Source of the DNA: Paenisporosarcina macmurdoensis | Lineage (GTDB): Bacteria; Bacillota; Bacilli; Bacillales_A; Planococcaceae | Length of the DNA stretch: 64,000 bases | Assembly (NCBI RefSeq): GCF_042658845.1 | Contig: NZ_JBHSRI010000007.1 | Location: 62,001-126,000 of the forward strand | Direction of reading: 5' to 3' | In this document: piece by piece, positions 15,210 through 24,589 of the stretch | Position numbering within the stretch: position 1 is the first letter of the stretch | How the letters are laid out: each line of letters begins with the position of its first letter | Notes under the pieces: generated by a model | The model's input: the letters and a program-made list of their open reading frames with translations, nothing else | The model's database searches: none | Told to the model about the DNA's origin: nothing | Made by a program: the position numbers and the translations under genes

Positions 15210-18200
15210 ATGAAGGCTGCGTTAAAGAGAATTGCATCTGTAGGGTTGGGAATTTCATTAGTGGCATCACCTTTACAACCTGCTTTGAATGTCCTTGCAA
15301 AAAGTCCAGAAAATTCAATGGTACAATACAATTCATCGCAGTTAGATGAATCAAAGACTCTACCTCTAAGTGAAGACAGCCTTGTAATTAAGTACGAAAA
15401 GCCTCTCTCTGCACTCGATCATCAACGAGCAGGTACATTTGTAATTGAAAAAGTAGATAAGTTGAAATATATAGTCGTTAGAGTGAAGAATAAAAAAGAC
15501 TTACAAAAAGCAATCAATAGTTACCAAAAAAATATGAAGGTTCTATCTGTTAATCAGAGTGTTACTTACAAAACAAACTCTGTCGATGAAGATCCAAAAA
15601 CAAAGGACCAGTATCACCTTTCCTTACTAAAAATCAATGAAGCTCAAAAATTGTCTGGAAAAAATAAAGTAACCGTTGCGATAATCGATACAGGTATTGA
15701 CCAAAAGCACCCAGAATTAAAAGGATTATTCTTACCAAGCTACAATGTCATTAACCCAATGAACCAGACAGCTCCAGATGTTCATGGAACTCACGTGACC
15801 GGAATCCTTGCTGGGAAAAAAGGAAACGGAATAGGTGGATACGGAATCAATCCAAATGTGAGGATTTTACCAATAGACGTATTTGATCGTGATTTTGTGA
15901 CAAATGATTATACTATTGCCCAAGCCATACTCTACGCGGCCGATCATGGAGCAAAAGTGATTAATATGAGCCTTGGTTCTTCATTCCCATCTCCAGTGGT
16001 AGAAGAAGCTGTTGAAATTGCCATCGACAAGGGTGTAACTATTGTGGCTGCACAAGGAAATGGAGGGGATGATGTTCCTAACTATCCAGCAAGTTATGAA
16101 GGCGTCATCGGTGTGGGTTCAATTAATAAAGACAAGAAGTTAAGTTCTTTCTCTACCTACGGTGCTTCGACAGATATTGTCGCACCTGGAGAAGACATTT
16201 ATGCTCCTATTTTTGATTATGAAAAAAAATCAAGTTTTTCAACTTTAAGTGGTACATCAATGGCAACACCAGTCGTTGCAGGGGTTGCTTCCCTTCTTTT
16301 ATCCAAATATCCTAATCTAAAACCTGCACAAGTTGAGTACATCTTAGAGCATACAGCTACAGATCTTGGAGAAAAAGGACACGATTTAGAATTTGGGAAC
16401 GGACTAGTCAATCCTACAGCGGTCCTTAAATTTGATATAAAAAAATTACCTGCTTTTGTAAAAGACAATTGGGCGAAAAAAGAGATTTTAATGAAGGCAG
16501 AAAAAATCTCTTTTCACGATTCGATTGAAAAACAAGAAGCGGTTACGACTCCATTTGAACAACATTGGGTTCAATTCCCTGTGAAAAAAGGGGAATCGGT
16601 TCAAACCTTGCTTAAAGGGATGCCTTCTTACGACTATAAAATGATGATTCATTTCTATTCGTCAGGTAAGGAGCAAATCGAGGAAGTAAATGATGTTGGA
16701 GCTGGAAAAATAGAAGGAAAATTGATACAAGCTCCATTCGATGGAACAATGGCAATTGGAGTCAAGGATGTAAATGGTAGCTACGATGACTCGGGCAAAA
16801 AAGTTTCTAACTATCGACTGTCCATTAAACGTCAAGCTCAATTGCCTGAAGATGATTCAACTCTAGATATGTCGATATCAGCAGCAAGTTTACCATTTCA
16901 ATCTGAACCATTGCAGTTAATTGGTGCTGATGGAGATGATGATTTCTTCTTATTTAATACCAAGGACGAACAAATATCAAAAATTTCAATCCCAGGAATT
17001 CCTGGATTAGATATTGGAATTGAAGTTTATGCTATGGCGAATTTGATCCCACCAAGCGGAGGGGAACCAACTGAACCGGTCGAAATAGGTGATACAGAGG
17101 AACCAGTGTCTGTTGAACTTCCGCCATTAGATGATATTTTTGCAGACTTTCAAGCAAATGAAAAAGGCCGTGGTGAAGGAGAAGCTTTAACTTTCCCAAC
17201 GACTCCTCAATCAGAATACCTAGTAAAAGTGACGAGTAAGCCAATAAATTATATGGGTTATGAATACTTTTTTGGGTTCTCGGGACAACTGGGAGGAAAT
17301 GAAAAGGAAGGGCAATCCTCATTGCTTCCTTATACGGTAAAAATTGAAGGGAAGATTTTACCTCCAGACGAAGATGGTATTCCCAATAGAGAAGAGGGTA
17401 GCGGAACAGGAGAAGAAGAAGGAGGAGAAGGAGAGGCATCTTCTGAGGCAATCACTAAAATGAATCAGAAACTTTTCCAAATTGCTAGTGATGACACAGG
17501 AGCAACTCCAGATCCATACGGAGATCCAGAGGCTTATTTTAAATACATTTCGGATGCTGCACTTCCTTACGAGATTGGACTAACAAAAAACGGATATATC
17601 CAATCACAGGGAGACGAAGACTGGTTTAAATTAACTGCTACACAAACTGGTATTTTCCAATTTAAAACTTCGAACTCAAAAACAGATATTCCATTTGTGG
17701 AAATTCTAAAGGTTGAGAATGTAAAAGACGAAGAAGGCATGCCTGTTACCATATTGAATACAATTGGTCAAAATGTTAAATTTGGTTGGAATGGCATGGA
17801 AATGAATCAAAATATTTATACAGGGTTGAAAAAAGGAGAAACATACTTTGTCCATTATATGCCTTCATTTGGAACGGGATTAATGATGGAAGGGTATTCG
17901 TTAAGTTCTAAACTTTTGGTAGCAAACCCAGATGATCAATATGAAAAGAATGACAATGATCAAAAAGTGCAAAATCTTCCTTCTACCACAATTAAAGCCA
18001 ATTTTGCGATGCCATTTGATAATGATACTTATTATTTAGAAGGTAAACAGTCAAGTATATACAGCGTTCTTTTTGAAAGAGGAAAAGCGAGTGAAAAAGC
18101 GTTGAAAAGCTTACCAATTGAACTGTTTTCTCCATTGTATGGAGTGGTTCTCATTTATGAAGACGTAAATAAAAATAGAAAGTTGGACGAAGCGGATATC

Positions 18201-18752
18201 GAAAAATCAAGTGTGATTTCAAAGGGACTTTTTCAAGAACCAGGTAGTGTTTACGGATCCTTTAAAGTAGAAAAAGGGAAGAATTACATTATTAATACAT
18301 TTGCACTTTCAGCTACTGAACAATCATTTTCTCTTGTCCCTTATGAGTTAACAGTTGCTCAAACTTCTATGAAAGATGAAGATTCAGGCTCTGTGGTGAA
18401 AAACAATATGCCTTCAAAACCTCTTTCATTGAAAAAAATAAACGCTAATATTTGGACTGCCAAAGGTCATCTAAATACTGGAGTCCCATACGGGGATGAA
18501 GATTGGTACTCGTTTGAAGTAAAAGATTCCTCTCTTCAAGGCTATCTTTCTTTAGAAGGAGGTAGAGAAATTGATGGAGTGCTATCTATTTATCAAAATG
18601 GTAAGCTCGTCACCACTTCAGACTACTACCCTTCGGGACAAAAAGAAGTACTTCCAATCAATTTGAAAAAGGGGAAATACTCGATTAAGGTACGAGATTA
18701 CTATGGGAATTCAACAATTCTTCCTTATACACTAAAAGTAGAAAAAAAATAA
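15210..18752 (+). CDS. Large secreted subtilisin-family (S8) serine protease
   Basis: A protein of 1180 residues with a signal peptide (about 1-31, KAALKRIASVGLGISL..). Residues about 75-140 look like an inhibitor I9-type propeptide. The S8 catalytic domain carries all three active-site motifs: AIIDTGIDQKHPEL (Asp, about 160), DVHGTHVTGI (His, about 192) and SGTSMATPVVAG (Ser, about 349). The long C-terminal part contains several PPC-like beta domains, seen as repeated GDEDWF/GDEDWY signatures, and an acidic Gly-Glu-rich linker near 735. No LPXTG sorting signal or SLH domain is seen, so release or non-covalent wall association is likely. ATG 15210 is preferred over 15204 because of the spacing to ATGAGG. 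Substrate unknown. Confidence 0.9.
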   Translation: MKAALKRIASVGLGISLVASPLQPALNVLAKSPENSMVQYNSSQLDESKTLPLSEDSLVIKYEKPLSALDHQRAGTFVIEKVDKLKYIVVRVKNKKDLQKAINSYQKNMKVLSVNQSVTYKTNSVDEDPKTKDQYHLSLLKINEAQKLSGKNKVTVAIIDTGIDQKHPELKGLFLPSYNVINPMNQTAPDVHGTHVTGILAGKKGNGIGGYGINPNVRILPIDVFDRDFVTNDYTIAQAILYAADHGAKVINMSLGSSFPSPVVEEAVEIAIDKGVTIVAAQGNGGDDVPNYPASYEGVIGVGSINKDKKLSSFSTYGASTDIVAPGEDIYAPIFDYEKKSSFSTLSGTSMATPVVAGVASLLLSKYPNLKPAQVEYILEHTATDLGEKGHDLEFGNGLVNPTAVLKFDIKKLPAFVKDNWAKKEILMKAEKISFHDSIEKQEAVTTPFEQHWVQFPVKKGESVQTLLKGMPSYDYKMMIHFYSSGKEQIEEVNDVGAGKIEGKLIQAPFDGTMAIGVKDVNGSYDDSGKKVSNYRLSIKRQAQLPEDDSTLDMSISAASLPFQSEPLQLIGADGDDDFFLFNTKDEQISKISIPGIPGLDIGIEVYAMANLIPPSGGEPTEPVEIGDTEEPVSVELPPLDDIFADFQANEKGRGEGEALTFPTTPQSEYLVKVTSKPINYMGYEYFFGFSGQLGGNEKEGQSSLLPYTVKIEGKILPPDEDGIPNREEGSGTGEEEGGEGEASSEAITKMNQKLFQIASDDTGATPDPYGDPEAYFKYISDAALPYEIGLTKNGYIQSQGDEDWFKLTATQTGIFQFKTSNSKTDIPFVEILKVENVKDEEGMPVTILNTIGQNVKFGWNGMEMNQNIYTGLKKGETYFVHYMPSFGTGLMMEGYSLSSKLLVANPDDQYEKNDNDQKVQNLPSTTIKANFAMPFDNDTYYLEGKQSSIYSVLFERGKASEKALKSLPIELFSPLYGVVLIYEDVNKNRKLDEADIEKSSVISKGLFQEPGSVYGSFKVEKGKNYIINTFALSATEQSFSLVPYELTVAQTSMKDEDSGSVVKNNMPSKPLSLKKINANIWTAKGHLNTGVPYGDEDWYSFEVKDSSLQGYLSLEGGREIDGVLSIYQNGKLVTTSDYYPSGQKEVLPINLKKGKYSIKVRDYYGNSTILPYTLKVEKK

Positions 18753-18780
18753 AAAAACCATGAATTTTGTATTAAGAAAG

Positions 18781-18840
18781 CACAATCGAAATCTTTTCTT
18801 CCTGTGATTTTTTACAAGGAAAGGAATTTCGATTGTGTTT
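18781..18840 (+). terminator. Terminator of the S8 protease gene
   Basis: A long stem from CACAATCGAAATC (18781) to the complementary TTTCGATTGTG (ending 18837), then a short T run. Confidence 0.75.
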
Positions 18841-19267
18841 TACTGTTTATTCCATTAATTTAAATATTTGAAATATTAAACTAATGAAAGTGGGAGTCAA
18901 GGTAGTCTATGGAGGACTTGAGGTTTACAATAGTAAAGAAGTTAGATCGATACATAGAAATAATCAATTTTGTTGAACAGCTAGAATTGGAAGTTCTAGA
19001 AAATGGGTCAGTTGAAAACTGATGATGCAGATCGGAGAACGCGAAATAATAGTTATTGAGGCAAAAACTGAATAAACCAGACTCTACCTAAAATAATTTA
19101 GAGCAATCTAGTTGCAGTTTCCGAAATATTGATTAAACTATTGAACACTTTTAAAACGTATTAATTTTTGGACACAGGTGTACTTACTTGAAAAACCGAA
19201 GAGCGTGGGTGAAAGTTACTATCATATAAGAGATGTTCTTAAACGAATAGAAATGAGGCAATAAGAA
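18841..19267 (+). other. Gene-poor stretch with a possible decayed small reading frame
   Basis: The best candidate is ATG 18909-19022 (37 codons, MEDLRFTIVKKLDRYIEIIN..), with a weak AAGG six bases upstream. A second short frame (MQIGEREIIVIEAKTE) starts at its stop. Together they look like a small gene broken by a frameshift or chance open frames. No family is recognised, and no promoter or RNA is seen. Confidence 0.2.
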
Positions 19268-20038
19268 ATGAAGGAAATTCCAGTAGCTGTACAAATGTAT
19301 ACATTGCGAGAGGAAAGCGAGAAAGATTTTTCCGGTACCTTGAAAAAGATTGCAGAGCTTGGCTTCGATGGAGTGGAATTTGCAGGATATGGTGGAATGA
19401 CTGCGAAAGAAGTAAAAGTGCTATTAGATGAACTAGGCCTTCAGGCAGCGTCCAGTCATGTGCCTTTAGAAGAATTGGAAAACAATTTGCTCGGAGTTAT
19501 TGAAGACCAGAAAACATTAGGAAGTAATTATGTAGTTTTTCCTTATTTATTGCCTGAACGCCGTTCAGAAGAACAGTATCATAATCTTATTTCAATATTG
19601 GAAAAAGCAGGAGAAAAGTGCCGTCTTGAAGGCATTACACTACTTTATCATCACCATGATTTTGAACTAGAGTTGCTATCAGATGGCAGAATGGCACTTG
19701 AATCCATTTTAGAGGATACAAACGAAGACAATGTGAAAGCAGAGTTTGATGTGTATTGGCTGAAAAAGGCAGGAGAAAATCCTGTTGAGTGGATTAATAA
19801 ATATAAAAATAGAACACCGATTATCCATTTGAAGGACATGACGACTGATGAGGAACAATTTTTCGCGGAGCTCGGAACAGGCGGAGTTGATATTGACGCG
19901 ATATTGAATATCGGAGAAGAAGCTGGCGTTCATTGGTGGGTCGTTGAGCAAGACTTTACTCGCCGGACCCCATTTGAGAGTATTGAAATGAGCATGAATT
20001 TTTTAAAAGCGAAACTTCCATATTTGGCGAAGAAATAA
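19268..20038 (+). CDS. Sugar phosphate isomerase/epimerase-like TIM-barrel protein
   Basis: A 256-residue member of the xylose-isomerase-like TIM-barrel (AP endonuclease 2) family. It begins IPVAVQMYTLREESEKDFSGTLKKIAELGFDGVEFAGY, the usual start of YcjR/IolE-like enzymes. Likely metal ligands are in LLYHHHDFE, EFDVYWLKKAGENP and HLKDM, with a final Glu in WVVEQD. These enzymes isomerise, epimerise or dehydrate sugars. No sugar transporter or kinase is adjacent, so the substrate cannot be inferred. The ATG at 19268 follows ATGAGGCAATAAGAA. It appears to be a single gene in the accessory island. Confidence 0.8.
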   Translation: MKEIPVAVQMYTLREESEKDFSGTLKKIAELGFDGVEFAGYGGMTAKEVKVLLDELGLQAASSHVPLEELENNLLGVIEDQKTLGSNYVVFPYLLPERRSEEQYHNLISILEKAGEKCRLEGITLLYHHHDFELELLSDGRMALESILEDTNEDNVKAEFDVYWLKKAGENPVEWINKYKNRTPIIHLKDMTTDEEQFFAELGTGGVDIDAILNIGEEAGVHWWVVEQDFTRRTPFESIEMSMNFLKAKLPYLAKK

Positions 20039-20198
20039 AAGGAGAATTAGACTTAATCGGTTGAATCTATTTCAATTGCCTTATTGATTAGAAGCGAAGA
20101 AGATCGTTGTGGCAAAATAGAAATTTGATAAGCTGCTCTAAAATAGTGGCACTTAATCCATATGAATAATAGGTTACATATATTAAAGGAGACGAACA

Positions 20199-21377
20199 TT
20201 GTTGAAGAATTTATTTATTAAAACGGAAAAACAAAAAAAGTGGCTAGGTAAATTGCAACAATTTGAAGAAACATTTAAAAGTAGGTCTGCGGAAATTGAT
20301 GAGCTTGCCGTTTTTCCAATAGAGAATATGAAGGATTTAGTTGGTCTAGGATATGCAAGTCTAACATTACCAAGTGAACTGGGTGGAGAAGGATTTTCTG
20401 TTTATGACATGGTCCTAATACAAGAAACGCTTGCCAGCTATGATGCTAATACGGCATTATCCATCGGCTGGAGTTTAGGTGTGGTTGGTGAGGTATTCGA
20501 AAATAAGCTTTGGACAGATGAAAAACTAGACTTTTTCGCAAATGAAGTTCTAAATGGCGCGCTAGTAAACCGTTCTGTTAGTGAAGCACAAACAGGAAGT
20601 CCCACGCGCGGGGGCCGTCCAGGTACAACCGCTATAAAAAAAGGAGATACGTGGGTAATAAATGGTCGGAAGATTTTCACAACTGCTTCTCCAATACTCT
20701 CGTATTTTCTAACCTCAGCTTGGATTGAAGAAAAAGAAAAAGTAGGGTTCTTCTTGATCAACAGAGATGTAGATGGGGTATCAATCGAAGAAACGTGGGA
20801 TGTCGTATCCATGCGCGGAACGAGTAGCAACGATTTAATATTAACTAATGTAGGTGTCCAAGAATCTGATTTAGTCGAACTTCCGGAGTTTGTAAGCGGC
20901 GGGAAAATAAATGGTTGGTTACTCCATATTCCAGCTACTTATCTTGGTGTAGCACAAGCTGCACGCGATTACGCAGTTCAATTTGCCAATACGCATTCTC
21001 CAAACAGTTTAAATGGACCAATTGCACAATTACCAAATGTTCAACAATTAATTGGAGAAATAGATTTAGAGCTTACGAAAGCACGATTCGTTATCTATGG
21101 AGCCGCCTCTTGTTATGATAACAAAGCTACAAAACAGTTACTGACAAATGAAGTAAGTGTTGCAAAACATATTGTAACGAACTCTGCTATAACAATTGTT
21201 GATAAAGCGATGCGATTAGTAGGAGCCAAAAGTCTACAAAGAACCAATCCATTACAACGTTATTATCGTGACGTTCGAGCAGGACTGCATAACCCTCCAA
21301 TGGATGATATGACGATAAAAAAACTGGCATTAACTGCGTTGGAAGAAGATAAAAACAAAATCAATAAAGATCAATAA
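20199..21377 (+). CDS. Acyl-CoA dehydrogenase-fold flavoprotein
   Basis: A 392-residue protein of the acyl-CoA dehydrogenase superfamily. The N-terminal helical domain is followed by the flavin-binding middle domain (VSEAQTGSPTRGG and WVINGRKIFTTASP) and a C-terminal helical bundle. The usual catalytic Glu region is not obvious; the end reads YYRDVRAGLHNPPMDD, with an Arg/His pattern reminiscent of DszC/SfnC-like flavin monooxygenases and of the B. subtilis YdbM group. It could therefore be a reduced-flavin monooxygenase rather than a true dehydrogenase. TTG 20199 (or TTG 20202) follows AAAGGAGACG. It is followed by its own terminator at 21434. Confidence 0.8.
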   Translation: MLKNLFIKTEKQKKWLGKLQQFEETFKSRSAEIDELAVFPIENMKDLVGLGYASLTLPSELGGEGFSVYDMVLIQETLASYDANTALSIGWSLGVVGEVFENKLWTDEKLDFFANEVLNGALVNRSVSEAQTGSPTRGGRPGTTAIKKGDTWVINGRKIFTTASPILSYFLTSAWIEEKEKVGFFLINRDVDGVSIEETWDVVSMRGTSSNDLILTNVGVQESDLVELPEFVSGGKINGWLLHIPATYLGVAQAARDYAVQFANTHSPNSLNGPIAQLPNVQQLIGEIDLELTKARFVIYGAASCYDNKATKQLLTNEVSVAKHIVTNSAITIVDKAMRLVGAKSLQRTNPLQRYYRDVRAGLHNPPMDDMTIKKLALTALEEDKNKINKDQ

Positions 21378-21433
21378 GGGGAAATCCTTTTTAAATGAAA
21401 GGTAGCAATCAACTAGTGTGAAATATTACTTTG

Positions 21434-21462
21434 AAGCACGCTCAATGGAGTGTGCTTTTTGT
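21434..21462 (+). terminator. Intrinsic terminator after the flavoprotein gene
   Basis: Stem AAGCACGCTC/GAGTGTGCTT followed by T residues. Confidence 0.85.
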
Positions 21463-21637
21463 AATGGCATGAAAAGATAAGAAACTATATTTTATTTATA
21501 AATAGCTATACGTTTGTCTCTACCATTATTAGGAAAATTTCGTATCTTACAATATGGGAAAGAACTTTGCGTTAGCAAGAGTTTGTTTTTTTTTTTGATT
21601 ATGAAATATTGATTTACCTTAATTATCTAATGAAGTT

Positions 21638-21988
21638 GAAAGGAGGTTTGAATTGTCACGTTTTACTATCAAGATATACAGAATTCAGTCAAACTGGCAA
21701 ACAACATACGATTAGGTAACTTCATACACCGTAATTCTTTTAGTGACAAACGCACCAGCAGGAAACGCCGGCTTTCCTGTAACCAACGCCGTACGCAAAA
21801 AAGTTGCAGCAGGTGCATATCGATTAGAATCGATGCTGTTGAACTTCGCGGAATCATCTATGTCACTTTTCAAAATTGGCATTACTTATTATTTAAAAAG
21901 ACTTCGGGGCGATTTTTCGCTATCTGAAGAGTGTCACCCTATGGAGTTGAAAAGTGGTACATTCATTGGGTTTAATAAAGTTAACTAG
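21638..21988 (+). pseudogene. Probable decayed gene of unknown family
   Basis: A near-perfect ribosome binding site (AAAGGAGG at 21638) stands seven bases before TTG 21653, yet the frame stops after 20 codons (TAG at 21713). The same frame then stays open from 21716 to 21988 and reads TNAPAGNAGFPVTNAVRKKVAAGAY and on. Another frame is also open from about 21654 to 21917, so coding potential is ambiguous. I recognise no family. It is either a gene inactivated by a stop and shifts, or a short translated leader for the fusion gene at 22108. The rest of 21461-22107 shows nothing else. Confidence 0.3.
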
Positions 21989-22107
21989 GAAGAATTTGTT
22001 AACTTTAGATACTGACATCCTCAATCGTTCTTTAAAGAACATTAAGAAAAGATAACCACGTCTTTCACTTAAATTCGCCCATAATAACCAAAATAAAGGA
22101 GAGAATT

Positions 22108-24513
22108 TTGTTGTATTTCACTAATGAAGAAATTCCAACAATCGCAATAACAGGTAGTAATGGAAAGACATCAACTCGTGAGTTCATTGCTTCTGTATTA
22201 GAAACTCAATGGAATGTATTAAAAACAGTTGGGAACAAGAATTTACCTATTAGCACCCAACAAATGATGGCGCAATTTGATCCATCTAAACACGAAGCCA
22301 TCCTTTTAGAATTAGGGATGGGAAAACAAGGTGCAGGAGAACAACACTGCAATCATTTTCAGCCTAATATAGCTGTGATTACTAATATAGGCACAGCTCA
22401 TTACGGTAATTTAGGAAATAGCTTTGAAACTACAGCTCAATATAAATCAGTATTGATCAAAAACATGAAAGCAGATGGACTATTGCTTTTAAATAAAGAT
22501 GATATAAACTCACAACTTTTGGATACATCAACTTTTAAAGGAACACTCGTAACAATTGGAATAAATTCAAACGCTAATTATAACGCATCCAATGTCGAGT
22601 ATCTTAGTAACGGTATGAGGTTTTATGTTGAAATGAAAGGACATAATGAAGAATTCTTTATTCCTACGTTTGGAGAACACAATATATTTAACGCGTTATT
22701 TGCTATTTCACTTGCGGACAAATTAGGTTTTCCGATTGAGATAATAAGAGAAGGATTAAAAAATTATCAAGTTCCTATTAAGCGATTAAATGTTTACAAC
22801 TTAAGGGGTGAATCAATTCTTATTGATGATACTGTAAATGCTAATCCTCAGTCCGTTAAGGCCGCCATTGATGTGCTAATGAACATAGGCAAGGATAGAA
22901 AGAAAATCCTAGTTCTGGGAAGCATGTTAGAATTGGGCGATTATACAAGTGAAGGTCATCGCGAGATCGGAAAGTATGCTGCTGAGAAAAAGATTGATGT
23001 AATTTACACTTTTGGGGACTTATCGATTGATATACACAAAGGAGCTAGTGAACATGGTTTTCCGATAGAAAAGATTAAACACTGTAAAGATCGTAATGAA
23101 TTGCATCATGAATTAAATAGCTCAATGGAGGACAATAGCATTTTTTTAGTCAAAGGGTCTAGTTTAATGCATATGAATAAAACGGCGGAGTACTTGCGGA
23201 ATAATTTTCTTTACACCATGATATTTAACGAAAATCTCAAAGATGAGGTCTTACTTAACTCTGCTACATTGGCTCTGATGAAAATCGAACAATCCACGAT
23301 GATCCTGCAATATGGTTCTTTTTCCAAGACGCTTAATATTATACTTGATGACAAAGTGAATGATGGAGAAATTCAACTACCCAGACATTTATCAAATGAG
23401 CTATCTATTATTGATTTACCATATGAATATATAGTGACAGATAATCATATCCAATTAGGACCAGTTATTGGTTTTCTTGTTTACACTCGTTATATTGAGG
23501 ATTCAAAGCAACAATTATTACGTTTAAAAGATTATGACATGATTAAAGGTCTCATTTTTATGTTCAGACCTACCGAAATCGCTAGCGAGAACAACACTCT
23601 AACTGGATTCTATTATGATCCTGCTTCAAATGACTTTAAACAAGGTACATTTCCTTATCCTTCAGTTGTTTTCAACAGAATTCCTCTTCGAGAAAAAAGA
23701 TATAAACAGCTGAAAAAGCGTGTAGGAGACAATATATTTAATTATCCATATCGAAACATCGATAAATTATCTTTTTGGGATAAAATGAAATTGGTACCTA
23801 AACTAAAAAAGTACCTTCCATATACAAAGGAATTCACTGGAGTAAAAAGTCTGTTAACTATATTTAAAAAGTATGATTCCGTTTATTTAAAGCCAGTATC
23901 AATGGCAGGTGGTAATGGCATTATCCAAGCGAAAAAACTGGATGGTGGCTTCTTGATAACCGATTATCATGGTGAATGTTTTCATTTAAAGTCAGTAAAA
24001 GAATTAGAAACTGCACTTAAAAAGCATTTATTAAACAGAACATATATTATTCAACAAGAGATAGAATCTTTTACAAGTACAGGAGAAAAAATAGATTTCA
24101 GAATTTATATACAAAAAGATTACAGCATGAAATGGAAACTTTCAGGAATTGAAACCAAGATTGCAAAATCAGGCAGTGTTGTCTCAAACTCAAAATATAG
24201 GGCAAGAATTGAACCAGGAGAATTAGCAATTAGTAAATATTATAATCTCAGTAAAGAGGAAACAGAAAATAAAATTAATGAAATTACAAATGTATGCATA
24301 CAAGTCTTAAAGAGAATGGAGAAAAAAGGATACCTCCTTGGAGATGCAGCAGTGGATTTTATATTGGATAAATCAGCAAATTTGTATTTACTTGAAGTGC
24401 AGTTAGATTATGCTGCAGAGATTAAGGCTTTTAGAGAAGATGATGAACAAAGAGTTCTTCCCTTTATACTAACGACACCTTTTGCATACGCAAAAGCACT
24501 TGCTGGCTTTTAA
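22108..24513 (+). CDS. Mur ligase (MurF-like, domain 1 missing) fused to YheC/YheD-type ATP-grasp
   Basis: An 801-residue fusion. Residues 9-235 are a Mur ligase ATPase domain with P-loop TGSNGKTST (15-23), ELGMGKQGAGE, NIGTAHYGNLG and AQYKS with the lysine usually carbamylated. Residues 240-370 are a MurF-type C-terminal domain (DDTVNANPQSVKAAID, VLGSMLELGD). The N-terminal UDP-sugar-binding domain of MurF is absent. Residues about 380-800 match YheC/YheD ATP-grasp proteins of spore formers (VYLKPVSMAGGNGI near 591, KIDFRIYIQKD, GDAAVDFILDK, LLEVQ). The usual ExN metal motif is EVQ here. Two ATP-dependent ligases in one chain recall cyanophycin synthetase, with the order reversed. A role in making an amide-linked polymer or peptide is inference. 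AAAGGAG precedes TTG 22108 and TTG 22111; either may start. Confidence 0.85.
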   Translation: MLYFTNEEIPTIAITGSNGKTSTREFIASVLETQWNVLKTVGNKNLPISTQQMMAQFDPSKHEAILLELGMGKQGAGEQHCNHFQPNIAVITNIGTAHYGNLGNSFETTAQYKSVLIKNMKADGLLLLNKDDINSQLLDTSTFKGTLVTIGINSNANYNASNVEYLSNGMRFYVEMKGHNEEFFIPTFGEHNIFNALFAISLADKLGFPIEIIREGLKNYQVPIKRLNVYNLRGESILIDDTVNANPQSVKAAIDVLMNIGKDRKKILVLGSMLELGDYTSEGHREIGKYAAEKKIDVIYTFGDLSIDIHKGASEHGFPIEKIKHCKDRNELHHELNSSMEDNSIFLVKGSSLMHMNKTAEYLRNNFLYTMIFNENLKDEVLLNSATLALMKIEQSTMILQYGSFSKTLNIILDDKVNDGEIQLPRHLSNELSIIDLPYEYIVTDNHIQLGPVIGFLVYTRYIEDSKQQLLRLKDYDMIKGLIFMFRPTEIASENNTLTGFYYDPASNDFKQGTFPYPSVVFNRIPLREKRYKQLKKRVGDNIFNYPYRNIDKLSFWDKMKLVPKLKKYLPYTKEFTGVKSLLTIFKKYDSVYLKPVSMAGGNGIIQAKKLDGGFLITDYHGECFHLKSVKELETALKKHLLNRTYIIQQEIESFTSTGEKIDFRIYIQKDYSMKWKLSGIETKIAKSGSVVSNSKYRARIEPGELAISKYYNLSKEETENKINEITNVCIQVLKRMEKKGYLLGDAAVDFILDKSANLYLLEVQLDYAAEIKAFREDDEQRVLPFILTTPFAYAKALAGF

Positions 24514-24554
24514 CAAATTTAGGTGAATTTAAAAGAAAATTAAATAGAAATATC

Positions 24555-24583
24555 GAAGAACGCCTACCCGGGTGTTCTTTTTG
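24555..24583 (+). terminator. Intrinsic terminator of the Mur ligase/ATP-grasp gene
   Basis: Stem GAACGCC/GGGTGTTC around TACCC, followed by TTTTTG. Confidence 0.75.
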
Positions 24584-24589
24584 TTTCTT

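Noticed and set aside
15002..15349. Plus-strand frame starting MKMKMKMK over the GATGAA repeat
   Set aside because: It runs into the S8 protease gene in another frame, has no ribosome binding site and owes its start to the repeat.
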